Source: Cellulophaga sp. F20128
Lineage (GTDB): Bacteria > Bacteroidota > Bacteroidia > Flavobacteriales > Flavobacteriaceae
DNA: 64,000 nt
NCBI RefSeq assembly: GCF_023015805.1
Contig: NZ_JALKBA010000009.1
Coordinates: forward strand, 1-64,000
Reading direction: 5' to 3'
Within the stretch, counting starts at the first letter, position 1; every line of letters starts with the position of its first letter. Shown here in pieces: positions 55,874 to 64,000 of this stretch. Made by a program: the position numbers and the translations under genes. A model generated the notes under the pieces. That model worked only from the letters and a program-made list of their open reading frames with translations. It was not told the origin of the DNA and did not search any database.

Positions 55874-55992
55874 TTGTTGGTTGAAAATAGAAAGGCTGAA
55901 ACCCACAGATACAAATCAACGAAAAACATATCCACAAAAACATTGCTTGTTGTTCGTTGATTAACTCTTTTTAAATTTGACTTTAGACAAAA
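55870..55992. repeat. Intergenic heptamer-derived element, copy 3 (degenerate)
   Basis: Starts with one TTAGTTG (55870-55876) that contains the stop codon of the upstream gene, then a degenerate TTGGTTG. The flank keeps GTTGAAAAT, AACATATCCACAAAAA and the TTTGACTTTAGAC end seen in copies 1 and 2, again filling the gap between convergent genes. It lacks a tandem array. Confidence 0.6.
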
Positions 55993-57150
55993 CTAGTCTT
56001 TATTAAACTTTGCCTTTTTACTGCCTTCGTACATTACATATTTAACCAATCGGGATTCTAGGTGACTGTTAAATACTTTTATTTTTCTTGAAGGACGCAA
56101 ACCAACATATTTTAATGCTTCTAAGTTAGAGGTGATAAACCACGCATCTGTTCCCGGGTAGTTTTTCTTTAGGGTATCCCCTATTTGGGCGTAAAACTCT
56201 TCCATTTCAATATTTAAACGCTCTCCATATGGCGGGTTAAAAACCATTTGCAAATGCCCATCTATTTCCTTTTCGGTTTCAAAAAAGTTTTTACGTTCTA
56301 CCGTAATATACTCTGTTAAATTTGCGTTTTCAACATTGTCAATCGATTTACGAACAGCTGAAGGCGCCTTATCATATCCGGTTATTTTAAAGTTAAACTC
56401 CCTAGTTTTACTTAAACTACTATCTACAATTTTTTCAAAAAGATCCTCATCAAAATCCATCCACTTTTCAAAAGCGAATTCTTTACGATTTATATTCGCT
56501 GGAATATTACAGGCAATCATGGCGGCTTCTGTTAAAAAAGTTCCACTCCCACACATAGGGTCCATAAAATCACTTTGCCCGTCCCAACCGCTTAGCAACA
56601 AGCATCCTGCTGCAAGTACCTCGTTAATAGGGGCAATATTTGTTGCTGTTCTATATCCTCTTTGGTGCAAAGAACGTCCAGAAGTATCTAAAGCTACATT
56701 ACAGGTCTCGTCATGTATATGGATATTAAATCGAACATCAGGAAATTTTACATCTACATTGGGTCGTTCCCCTTCTGTATCTCTAAATTTATCTACAATG
56801 GCATCCTTCACCTTTTGTGACACATAGAGTGAATGCGTAAACATCTCCGATTTTATTGTTGTATCTATAGCAAAGGTTGTTTCTGTTGTTAGGTATTCCC
56901 CCCAATCCATTGCATAAATTTTCCGATACAAATCGTTTTCATTATATACTTTAAAAGAATGAATTGGCTTAATTATTTTAATTGCCGTACGCAAACACAA
57001 GTTTGCTTTGTACATAAAACCTTTGTCGCCTTCAAAAAAGACACAACGCACACCTTCTGTGACATTTACAGCTCCCAAATTGCGCAATTCCTTTGCCAAA
57101 ATTTCCTCAAAACCAAATAAGGTTTTGGCTATCATTTTATAATTATTCAT
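55993..57150 (-). CDS. THUMP-domain RNA methyltransferase (RlmL/RlmKL N-terminal-like)
   Basis: 385 aa from ATG 57150 (MNNYKMIAKTLFGFEE), with alternative Met 5 codons in; the longer frame to 57213 has no support. THUMP domain (about 40-150), then an N6-type methyltransferase with FMDPMCGSGTFLTEAAM (SAM site) and FNPPYGERL (catalytic NPPY). Likely modifies 23S rRNA G2445 by family. A TATTTTTGC -7 box sits 19 bp upstream at 57170-57177. Convergent with the DUF6048 gene across the heptamer element. Confidence 0.9.
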   Translation of the reverse strand: MNNYKMIAKTLFGFEEILAKELRNLGAVNVTEGVRCVFFEGDKGFMYKANLCLRTAIKIIKPIHSFKVYNENDLYRKIYAMDWGEYLTTETTFAIDTTIKSEMFTHSLYVSQKVKDAIVDKFRDTEGERPNVDVKFPDVRFNIHIHDETCNVALDTSGRSLHQRGYRTATNIAPINEVLAAGCLLLSGWDGQSDFMDPMCGSGTFLTEAAMIACNIPANINRKEFAFEKWMDFDEDLFEKIVDSSLSKTREFNFKITGYDKAPSAVRKSIDNVENANLTEYITVERKNFFETEKEIDGHLQMVFNPPYGERLNIEMEEFYAQIGDTLKKNYPGTDAWFITSNLEALKYVGLRPSRKIKVFNSHLESRLVKYVMYEGSKKAKFNKD

Positions 57151-57169
57151 AGGTATATTAAAGAATAGG

Positions 57170-57177
57170 CAAAAATA
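57170..57177 (-). promoter_or_regulatory. -7 box of the THUMP methyltransferase gene
   Basis: TATTTTTG on the minus strand followed by CC. Fourth instance of the TATTTTTGC string in the window. Confidence 0.5.
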
Positions 57178-57236
57178 CATTAATTTTATGCCCTTATCGA
57201 ATTTAGACACCAAAATAGTATAATACCAATAGCTGT

Positions 57237-57908
57237 ATGATTTATATTTTACCCATTCTTGGGGTATTGCTAAGCTTTATTTTTGTTTTAGTTACAAAAC
57301 CAAAAAACAAGGAAACTTTTAAATTACTACTGGCTTTTAGTGGTGCGTTTTTACTGGCTATTACTGTTTTTGAACTATTCCCTGAAGTTTATGGAGATGG
57401 AGACCCTAAAACGGTTGGTGTTTTTATCATGTTAGGAATCTTATTACAGATATTCTTAGAGTTCTTTTCTAAAGGAGCGGAACACGGGCATGTTCATATC
57501 AATACTGAAAATTCTAATTTCCCGTGGATGCTTTTTTTAAGTTTATCCATACACTCTTTATTGGAAGGTTTGCCTTTAGAAACGCACCACAATATTGTAT
57601 ATGGAATTCTAATACACAAAATTCCAATTGCCATAATCTTGAGTATATTTCTATTAAACTCCAAGGTAAAACTAGCACAAGCCATTTTTTTTATAGTTCT
57701 ATTTTCTGCAATGACACCCTTAGGTAGTTTATTGTCGGCCAATATCGCGTTTATACAAACATTTCATGTAGAAATAACAGCCTTGGTAATTGGAGTATTA
57801 TTACATATTTCTACCATAATTTTATTTGAAAGCTCTGAAGGACATAAGTTTAACCTCAGGAAATTATTGGTAATTATTGTCGGAATTCTTTTAGCCTATT
57901 TTATGTAG
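57237..57908 (+). CDS. ZIP family metal transporter
   Basis: 223 aa, seven to eight helices. A short His-rich loop HGHVHINTEN lies after helix 3. Helix 4 carries HSLLEGLPLETHH and helix 5 has HKIPIA, the two metal-binding helices of ZIP transporters (usually zinc, sometimes other divalent metals). Metal not determined. The next gene starts 1 bp after the stop, so they are cotranscribed. Confidence 0.9.
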   Translation: MIYILPILGVLLSFIFVLVTKPKNKETFKLLLAFSGAFLLAITVFELFPEVYGDGDPKTVGVFIMLGILLQIFLEFFSKGAEHGHVHINTENSNFPWMLFLSLSIHSLLEGLPLETHHNIVYGILIHKIPIAIILSIFLLNSKVKLAQAIFFIVLFSAMTPLGSLLSANIAFIQTFHVEITALVIGVLLHISTIILFESSEGHKFNLRKLLVIIVGILLAYFM

Positions 57909-57909
57909 T

Positions 57910-58338
57910 ATGTTTAGCCAGTCCGAATCTAAAAAATTACGCGAAGAATTCTGGATTTCTTTTGGAAAATCGTTTCCAAGAAAATGGACCTTGTACGATA
58001 CTAAAATAAAAAACTTGGCTTTTAAGTTTTATTTTGATAAAAAAATAACGCTTGTTGCCTTAGATATAGAGCATACCGATGTAGCGAAGCAATTAGAACT
58101 TTGGGAGAAACTAAGCGGTTTGCAATCCATATTAATCACCGATTTTTTACCGGATGCCATTTTTGATGAGTCTTATATTCTAGAGAATCAAAAAGAAATC
58201 TCTAGAATATATGTAAAAAAAGAAAATGTAAGTATTCACAATAAAAACACTTGGCAAGAAACCATGGTATTCTTAAACGAAAAAATGATTCAGTTTGAAG
58301 AATTTTTTGAAGATTACAAGGATATTATTTTAACTTAG
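57910..58338 (+). CDS. DUF4268 domain-containing protein
   Basis: 142 aa. The segment KLREEFWISFGKSFPRKWTLYDTKIKNLAFKF is characteristic of DUF4268, a restriction-endonuclease-like fold seen in stand-alone small proteins of Flavobacteriaceae. No catalytic motif can be confirmed by eye, so no nuclease activity is claimed. Tightly linked to the ZIP gene; the Ig-like lipoprotein gene starts 12 bp later. Confidence 0.85.
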   Translation: MFSQSESKKLREEFWISFGKSFPRKWTLYDTKIKNLAFKFYFDKKITLVALDIEHTDVAKQLELWEKLSGLQSILITDFLPDAIFDESYILENQKEISRIYVKKENVSIHNKNTWQETMVFLNEKMIQFEEFFEDYKDIILT

Positions 58339-58350
58339 TTCAAAAAAAAT

Positions 58351-60576
58351 ATGCTTCAAATTTCCCGATTTCTAACCATTACCTTTGTTTTTGTTTTTTT
58401 ATCCTGTACTTCTGACGACAAAGAAACGCCTGATGTTATTGCTCCTGTTTTAGAATTTAATATTTCTGGAGCAGCGAATACCACTACAAACACACCAATG
58501 CTTGTAAGCAACCTAATTGAAGTTACTATAAATGCCAATGATGCTGGTGGTATTCGTAAGATAGAAGCTTTTATTAACGATGATAAAGTTGGAGAAGACT
58601 CAACCGCCCCTTATAATATTTCAATAGATATCTCTACCTATGCCTCAAAAAAAGGAACGTCTAATAAATATAAAGATTATACGTTAAAAATAGTTGCAAC
58701 CGATTTATCTGGTAATTCTACCACAAAGCAAATACCCATAAATATAGACAATGAAAAACCTTCTATTACTGAGGTTTCTTTAGTTGAAAATACAATTAAC
58801 AATGGTGATGAAAACATTGTTACTTTCAATGTAAGTGACAATCAAGAATTAAATTCAGTTATTGTTTATATAAACGATGAAGTACTTTCTACTATTGAAA
58901 ACGAAAACTACGAAGTAAACATTGAAACCTCTAACCTTGATGATGGTGAAAATTCATTAAAAATTGAAGCACTAGACAATGCAGAAAATCTAACGATCTA
59001 TACGGTTAAATTTATTGTTGACAATAGTGGTCCTATCATAACCCTTACTGAATTAGTTGAAAATCAAATTATAGATTATCCAACCAGTTTTACTCCAGAA
59101 ATTAATGACACCTATTCGGAAATTGATTCCGTGAAAATCTACTATAATGATGTACTTGTACAATCATTTGAAAACCAAACTCAATATGAATTTGATTTTA
59201 ATTCTAACAATTACAATACAGCCGATGGAATCCTAAAAATAAGTGCGAAAGATAATTTAGGCAATGCATCACTTTTTGAAATACCCATACAAATATACCG
59301 AAGGCTCTTAAAAATCACTATCCCGAGTAATTTTAAGAATCCACAATCTGCCAGGTTTTATGTTTTTGCATCAGGTTTAGATGGGACACTACTAGACACG
59401 AAGCAAGTGTATAACGAATCTAATGAAATTATTCTAAATACAGCTGTAGACATTGATGTAGACACTGCGTTTATGATTACATTTTCAGAATATATTTCTG
59501 GTCAATATGGTAACAGCAGTGCATTTACATCAATTTTAAATTTAAAACGTGGTGGTTTAGAAAGTATCAATCTTAAAACTCCTAATCGATTTGACAGTGA
59601 AGTATCAAATAGTTATTCCGTAACCGGAATTAATCCCGATGATATCCTTTCAATGCCTATTGAAGGCTTTGGATATAGTGGCGATTATTCGAAAGAAAAT
59701 AGTGAAATTTCGATACGCACACAAAATAACATCACGAATAACATTGACTCAGAATACATATATCTACCGGTGCGGAACTTAACAAATTACGACGATAGCT
59801 ATATTCTATTAGAAAAAAATGAAATCACAAGCGACTTTGTTTTAAATCCATCACTTTTAACAAATCAAGGTATCGAAACTAGATTTTACAGTGGAGAATT
59901 TTCAAATAATTCTGATGATAAACTATCTGTGTTAAAATTATGGGGCTACGCCAATGAACAAGAATACAATGATCGTGTTAGTCATAGGCTTTATGCGGGT
60001 GGTTCTACAATTACTCAGGAGTTTAATCCTGAAAATGGCCTTTCATACCCATTTAATTCTACTTTTTACAACTATAGACATCAAGTTCAAATTGAAGATT
60101 ACTATACAGATAGAATAGGCGAACCTTTGGATTTTTACCAAGTACCGGGCTGGACAATTGACCAAACCTTATCTAACAAAACAATAAATATTGTCAAAAG
60201 TGGAACGGGTCATAAAGTTGGAAGAATACGACTAGATAACAGTACGTCCGTAGCAGTCATAAATGGTCTAAATGTTACGTATCAATGGAATTTAATATTT
60301 GACAGTGAAAACACAACTACAATTACCTTACCTGAGTTACCAGAAGACATTCAGACTTGGGGCTTCAATCAATTATACGAAGCTAATGCTTTAAATGTGA
60401 GTCAAATTGAAATTATGAGTTTTGAAGGAATACCCAGTTATGATACCTATTTGAATGAAACAGTTAAGGAAGGTAGAAAATTTATTAATGTATCTAATAC
60501 AATGGACACAAAATTTAAAAACTACAACTCTACTTATTATTCAGAGTTTCCCGATTTATTTTTTTATTACTACTAA
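58351..60576 (+). CDS. Large Ig-like-repeat lipoprotein
   Basis: 741 aa. Leader ends VFLSC (Cys19). About three to four Ig-like units in the first ~310 residues (DNEKPSITEVSLVEN, VDNSGPIITLTEL, with recurring IEA/KIVATD and VIVYINDEVL strands) of the type that reads D..GI..IE.FIND. The C-terminal ~420 residues are beta-rich and unrecognised. Likely surface-exposed. Third gene of the ZIP operon by spacing, which may be incidental. The 3' end shares a hairpin with the convergent gene. Confidence 0.8.
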   Translation: MLQISRFLTITFVFVFLSCTSDDKETPDVIAPVLEFNISGAANTTTNTPMLVSNLIEVTINANDAGGIRKIEAFINDDKVGEDSTAPYNISIDISTYASKKGTSNKYKDYTLKIVATDLSGNSTTKQIPINIDNEKPSITEVSLVENTINNGDENIVTFNVSDNQELNSVIVYINDEVLSTIENENYEVNIETSNLDDGENSLKIEALDNAENLTIYTVKFIVDNSGPIITLTELVENQIIDYPTSFTPEINDTYSEIDSVKIYYNDVLVQSFENQTQYEFDFNSNNYNTADGILKISAKDNLGNASLFEIPIQIYRRLLKITIPSNFKNPQSARFYVFASGLDGTLLDTKQVYNESNEIILNTAVDIDVDTAFMITFSEYISGQYGNSSAFTSILNLKRGGLESINLKTPNRFDSEVSNSYSVTGINPDDILSMPIEGFGYSGDYSKENSEISIRTQNNITNNIDSEYIYLPVRNLTNYDDSYILLEKNEITSDFVLNPSLLTNQGIETRFYSGEFSNNSDDKLSVLKLWGYANEQEYNDRVSHRLYAGGSTITQEFNPENGLSYPFNSTFYNYRHQVQIEDYYTDRIGEPLDFYQVPGWTIDQTLSNKTINIVKSGTGHKVGRIRLDNSTSVAVINGLNVTYQWNLIFDSENTTTITLPELPEDIQTWGFNQLYEANALNVSQIEIMSFEGIPSYDTYLNETVKEGRKFINVSNTMDTKFKNYNSTYYSEFPDLFFYYY

Positions 60577-60600
60577 ATTTTGATTTCTATAATGGAAATT

Positions 60601-60650
60601 AAAAGATGGAATAATAATAGATACTATTATTATTCCATCGCTTTTTTAAG
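60601..60650. terminator. Bidirectional terminator overlapping the end of the 60630 gene
   Basis: GATGGAATAATAATA (60605-60619) pairs with TATTATTATTCCATC (60625-60639), followed by GCTTTTTT on the plus strand. Its right arm contains the last codons and stop (Met-Glu-stop) of the convergent oxidoreductase gene. Confidence 0.8.
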
Positions 60651-62009
60651 AGCCGTTGTGGTTGTATAATATTTAGCAATCATATTGGGTACTTCCCATT
60701 CTGGCAACACACCTGCTTTATAATATTTTAGAAAGTTTTTGGTTACCTGAGAAAAATGAGCCTCATGACCGATCTTATACTTTTCAGGAATATTAATTTT
60801 CCAAACGCCTTTTGCTACTTGCGCTACGGTAACTCCTTGATAGGTAGCTTCAATAGAATTCGTTATTCCTTTTTTTATCTCTGCCAATAAATCTACACCA
60901 TCTATGGATTCTATATATAAAGTTGGTTTATAGCCTTCGGCTTCACCTTGCTTTATAACTAGATTAGCTTTAGTTCCTCTCATTATACTATAATGTGTAT
61001 CTCCAGTACCTTCTGGAGCTTTATAATTCCATATAACAGAAACCTTGGCCAATTTACCATTAATCCTATAGATGATTTCTCCGTTGCAATAAACGTGCAA
61101 TTTATCGTCTATAACATCCTTGCGTAAATAGTCAGGAAATTCAGTTTGTTGGGTTGCGTTAGCAAACTCTTCTAAGGTTAAGATCGTAGGCCAACGTTTG
61201 GCTTCAACAATTTCTATGGCTGCTGTATCTATAACCTGATTAGGAAAAAGCTCCCATTGTACTAAATCTACCAAATGTGTTGTCACATCTACAATACCTT
61301 CGCCTTCTTCATTGACGTCAAAAAACCAACTAGGACGTACCAAGGGCTTCCCGGATACATTTTTATAAAAATGATGCACACTTTCTTTTACAACTGATGG
61401 TTCTGCGATAGTGCCATCTACTACGTCTCCAAATACCGACGGAATGCCTGAAAACATTTTTTGCATTATGGTTGTACTCTCAAAACGTTCTGTCATAATA
61501 TCGTAAATGAGGACATTGTTCTCCTTAGCAATTTTAAAGGCTTCTTTTAACTTTATAAAACCTTCTGGATTAATTGCCATAGGCTTATCTGCATAAACAT
61601 TGATCCCTGCTTTTACTGCGGCCAAAATATAATCTATCTTTTCAGAATTTTTACCTGCGACAACCATAACGTTTCCTGCTTTTTCACCAACCATCTGGTT
61701 TAAAAAATTATCCGTTTTGTGGATTTTCAAATTCCATTGGGTCGGGTCTGCCTCACGGCTATTATAGCCTTCAATTTTACTTAAAAAATCGTCAACTTCT
61801 AGTCCTTTGGGGGCATAAATATGAATTGTTGAATCTATTTCCGGATACATTGTTTTATGTACCAGTGCCGCATGAAAATGTCCTGGATTCAAGGTCATTA
61901 ATCGCACTTTTGCTGGCAAGGATTCCTTACCAGCAATAGCTTCCTTCTTGTCTTCTCCACATGCAAGGCATAGTAGTGTTAAAAGCAATAAAATACTTCT
62001 TTTTAGCAT
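60630..62009 (-). CDS. Gfo/Idh/MocA family oxidoreductase, lipoprotein
   Basis: 459 aa from ATG 62009 (MLKRSILLLLTLLCLAC, Cys17 lipobox); the frame runs further upstream but that part overlaps the preceding gene and has no leader. Rossmann region ~40-165 (LMTLNPGHFHAALVHKTMY, VMVVAGKNSEKIDYI, GINVYADKPM with the conserved Lys-Pro) and a C-terminal dimerisation domain. Likely a periplasmic sugar dehydrogenase acting with NAD(P) or a tightly bound cofactor. Starts 4 bp after the next gene upstream. Substrate unknown. Confidence 0.85.
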   Translation of the reverse strand: MLKRSILLLLTLLCLACGEDKKEAIAGKESLPAKVRLMTLNPGHFHAALVHKTMYPEIDSTIHIYAPKGLEVDDFLSKIEGYNSREADPTQWNLKIHKTDNFLNQMVGEKAGNVMVVAGKNSEKIDYILAAVKAGINVYADKPMAINPEGFIKLKEAFKIAKENNVLIYDIMTERFESTTIMQKMFSGIPSVFGDVVDGTIAEPSVVKESVHHFYKNVSGKPLVRPSWFFDVNEEGEGIVDVTTHLVDLVQWELFPNQVIDTAAIEIVEAKRWPTILTLEEFANATQQTEFPDYLRKDVIDDKLHVYCNGEIIYRINGKLAKVSVIWNYKAPEGTGDTHYSIMRGTKANLVIKQGEAEGYKPTLYIESIDGVDLLAEIKKGITNSIEATYQGVTVAQVAKGVWKINIPEKYKIGHEAHFSQVTKNFLKYYKAGVLPEWEVPNMIAKYYTTTTALKKAME

Positions 62010-62013
62010 AGAA

Positions 62014-63393
62014 TTAAACTTTAACATAATCTGTTCCATAAGGCTTACGCTGATCTCTGTGCAATAGCGCATTTGCCTCACGATCATTAATAAACACTTC
62101 TTTTTCATTGTCCCATTCCAATTTTCTATCAAACTGCATGGCAATATCACTAATTAAACAAATTGTACACGCTTTATGCCCTTTTTCAATAGGTGAAATA
62201 GGTGCTTTTCTAGTTTTAATACACTCCAACCAATTTCCGTGTTGGTTATCTATTTTATACAAATGCGTTTCATTTTCTCCAATTACCGAATTTAAAATAT
62301 CTGGATTAGATGCATTTAATGCCTTGGAGCTTTTTTCTTGTGCAACTGGGTCTGATGAAGAGGCCGTATAGGCACCACGAGAAACAAAAATCCAACCATC
62401 TTCACCAATGTATTTTATACCGTTGTCGTAACCACCACTTGTATAAACTGTAATCCCCTCTTTGTCATACTCATGCTTTACAAAAAAGTCACCATGAACA
62501 TTCCATAAGCCCGATTTTGGAAATTCTGCCAATGCTTCAACTGATGAAGGCCCAGATAATTCTGTATTCATCCCCCAAGCGGCTGAATCGTAATGGTGTT
62601 GTCCCCAACCCGTAATCATCCCTGCTCCATATTTTCGCTGTCTAAGCCACCCTGGACGCGAATATCCTTGTTGCGGATGTACTCCTATTTCTGTATATGG
62701 CACTTCTGGTGTAGAACCCAACCACATGTCATAATTTAAATTACTAGGCACTGGCATGGCCGGTGCATCTGGTCCTGCAGGATCTCCTGGCAATCCTATT
62801 TTTACGGTATGTATTTTTCCAATACGACCATTACGTACCAACTCTGCCGCCACTCTAAATTGTGGCATTTCACGCTGTTGTGTACCTACCTGTAAGATGG
62901 CTCCTGTTTTTTGAACAACAGCTCGTAATTGTTGCCCTTCCCGAACAGTTAATGATGTTGGTTTTTGCACATAAATATCCTTACCTGCCAATGCGGCTTC
63001 CATAGCTGGCTGCGAATGCCAATGATCTGGCGTAGAAATAACCACCGCATCAATATCCTTGTTTAACAACATTTCTCTGTAATCATCATACATCTTAGCT
63101 GCGACATATTTTTCATTTCCTGTTTGCTTTTTGTAGAAATCATTTACGCGAATCCGGGCATCGTTCATACGATTAGAGTCCAAATCACTTACTGCAATCA
63201 ATCGAGCTGAATTGAACCGCATTATTTCTGGCATATCATGATCTTTTGCAATTCTTCCGCAACCAATCTGACCGATGTTTATTTTATTACTCGGTGCATC
63301 TTTCCCCAATACACTCGCTGGTACAATAGTTGGAAAACCTACCATTGCAGCAGTTCCTAAAGCTGTATTCCCTATAAATTTTCTTCTTTTCAT
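62014..63393 (-). CDS. Gfo/Idh/MocA family oxidoreductase, Tat-exported
   Basis: 459 aa. Twin-arginine leader MKRRKFIGNTALGTAAMVGF. NAD(P)-binding IGQIGCGRIAKDHDMP, then VVISTPDHWHSQPAMEAALAGKDIYVQKPTS with the conserved YVQKP block. Substrate unknown; tight operon with the lipoprotein oxidoreductase and the PmoA-family gene suggests a shared sugar (inference). This is the exported-folded-with-cofactor type common in Bacteroidota and Planctomycetes. Confidence 0.92.
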   Translation of the reverse strand: MKRRKFIGNTALGTAAMVGFPTIVPASVLGKDAPSNKINIGQIGCGRIAKDHDMPEIMRFNSARLIAVSDLDSNRMNDARIRVNDFYKKQTGNEKYVAAKMYDDYREMLLNKDIDAVVISTPDHWHSQPAMEAALAGKDIYVQKPTSLTVREGQQLRAVVQKTGAILQVGTQQREMPQFRVAAELVRNGRIGKIHTVKIGLPGDPAGPDAPAMPVPSNLNYDMWLGSTPEVPYTEIGVHPQQGYSRPGWLRQRKYGAGMITGWGQHHYDSAAWGMNTELSGPSSVEALAEFPKSGLWNVHGDFFVKHEYDKEGITVYTSGGYDNGIKYIGEDGWIFVSRGAYTASSSDPVAQEKSSKALNASNPDILNSVIGENETHLYKIDNQHGNWLECIKTRKAPISPIEKGHKACTICLISDIAMQFDRKLEWDNEKEVFINDREANALLHRDQRKPYGTDYVKV

Positions 63394-63404
63394 ATTTTAT
63401 GATT

Positions 63405-64000
63405 TTATTTTGATTTACTAAATTTTATCCAATACTCTTCTGCTTCTTCCTTGGTAAGTTCCCCTTGAAAAACCACCATTCTATATTGTAATTGATATTC
63501 TTTATTTGATTCTATCACCCAATCTTTATCTCTAATGGGGCTAAACTCAAAAAACATATCTCCACGATTTCCATTGGCATCTATAGGCCATACGCGCATA
63601 GGCTCAGGGTGTTCCCTATTTTCTGGGTGACTTAAAAACAAAATACCACTTTTAGATTTTTCAGCGCTTTCAACACTTACAATACACCAGCGTGCATTAG
63701 TCCCATCAGCCGTGAGTCGGTCTTTACCTTCAGAGGTGAGCACCGTACTATTTTTATTAGTCCAACTTTCAGCTGCCCTAAACCCAATTCCTCCACCATA
63801 TCTGTAGGCTTCAAACAACAAACCATTTTTTAGTGGCGAACTAAACTTACTATTATAATCGATCATATACCGGGCGTCATTCTCCAAATCCCACACTTTA
63901 AGTTGTAGGTCTTCAATGATAGCTACTCGGTTTTCTGGTGTAGCGCCAAAATCTAAATGCTCCTGCCGGGCTACAAACGATAAAGAATTCGGGTTAGATT
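63405..64000 (-). CDS. PmoA (DUF6807) family protein, C-terminal part, cut by the window edge
   Basis: The frame remains open from 63405 to the last base of the window (198 codons visible), so the N-terminus lies outside. The apparent start GTG at 63896 is internal. Visible part: SLSFVARQEHLDFGATPENR at the edge, YRYGGGIGFRAAESWTNKNS, RWCIVSVESAEKSKSGILFLSHPEN, and EYQLQYRMVVFQGELTKEEAEEYW at the end. This matches the PmoA/DUF6807 family found next to Gfo/Idh genes in Bacteroidota sugar loci. Partial by truncation of the window, not a pseudogene. Confidence 0.85.
   Translation of the reverse strand, partial: SNPNSLSFVARQEHLDFGATPENRVAIIEDLQLKVWDLENDARYMIDYNSKFSSPLKNGLLFEAYRYGGGIGFRAAESWTNKNSTVLTSEGKDRLTADGTNARWCIVSVESAEKSKSGILFLSHPENREHPEPMRVWPIDANGNRGDMFFEFSPIRDKDWVIESNKEYQLQYRMVVFQGELTKEEAEEYWIKFSKSK

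Noticed and set aside
62010-62150. N-terminal extension of the lipoprotein oxidoreductase
   Set aside because: It overlaps the end of the upstream gene and would bury the lipoprotein leader.
63405-63896. Short complete gene starting with GTG at 63896
   Set aside because: The frame continues open to the window edge with family-like sequence, so this is the C-terminal part of a longer gene.

Overview
The window is AT-rich chromosomal DNA from a member of the Bacteroidota, most likely family Flavobacteriaceae (inference). Supporting signs are promoters of the TTTG/TTG-N18..22-TAnnTTTG type, little visible Shine-Dalgarno, many small lipoproteins with a Cys right after a short hydrophobic leader, bacillithiol synthesis (BshC), Bacteroidota-restricted families (DUF6452, DUF6048, DUF922, DUF4268), a MoxR/DUF58/DUF4129/DUF4350 cluster, and sulfatase and Gfo/Idh/MocA carbohydrate operons. 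No rRNA, tRNA, CRISPR, IS element or prophage is visible.

Layout. 0-10 kb: an intergenic heptamer-repeat element, an MFS transporter, an M48 lipoprotein protease, MsrB, lpdA, a DPH6-like ATPase, aroQ, three outer-membrane barrel genes (two are tandem paralogues that share promoter and leader) and xerD. 10-15 kb: an ECF sigma factor with a membrane partner, an acyltransferase, a NUDIX hydrolase whose start codon overlaps that of a divergent PPIase, a second heptamer element, and a TRIC-like channel. 15-21 kb: RDD / SpoIIM / membrane protein / DUF4129 / DUF4350 / MoxR / DUF58. 21-36 kb: mostly housekeeping (AlkD, SMR exporter, mnmA, yidC, pyrG, guaA) with lipoproteins, including a thrombospondin type 3 repeat protein.

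36.3-42.6 kb is the most unusual part. A membrane-anchored TPR-LuxR regulator is followed by two large lipoproteins. The first reads as a cholesterol-dependent-cytolysin-like (CDCL) pore-forming protein whose domain 4 is replaced by another domain. The second reads as an aerolysin/ETX-MTX2-type beta-pore-forming protein. The two proteins do not look homologous, yet each is preceded by a copy of the same ~210-bp cassette: hairpin, GTACCC-N5-GTACCC direct repeat, a TTTG-N19-TAnnTTTG promoter, a TGTCA-N6-TGACA inverted repeat at the expected start of transcription, and a conserved leader. A variant of the GTACCC motif lies in front of the regulator gene. The simplest reading is a small pore-forming-toxin regulon whose control cassette was copied in front of a second, unrelated toxin.

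42.6-64 kb: a group II PLP decarboxylase, bshC, an LD-carboxypeptidase, rocD, a sulfatase / beta-propeller glycosidase / EEP-hydrolase operon, rlmD-DUF6452-DUF6048, a third heptamer-derived element, an RlmL-like methyltransferase, a ZIP transporter operon with an Ig-like lipoprotein, and an operon of two Gfo/Idh/MocA oxidoreductases plus a PmoA-family (DUF6807) gene cut by the window edge.

All family calls come from reading motifs by eye. No database search was possible.
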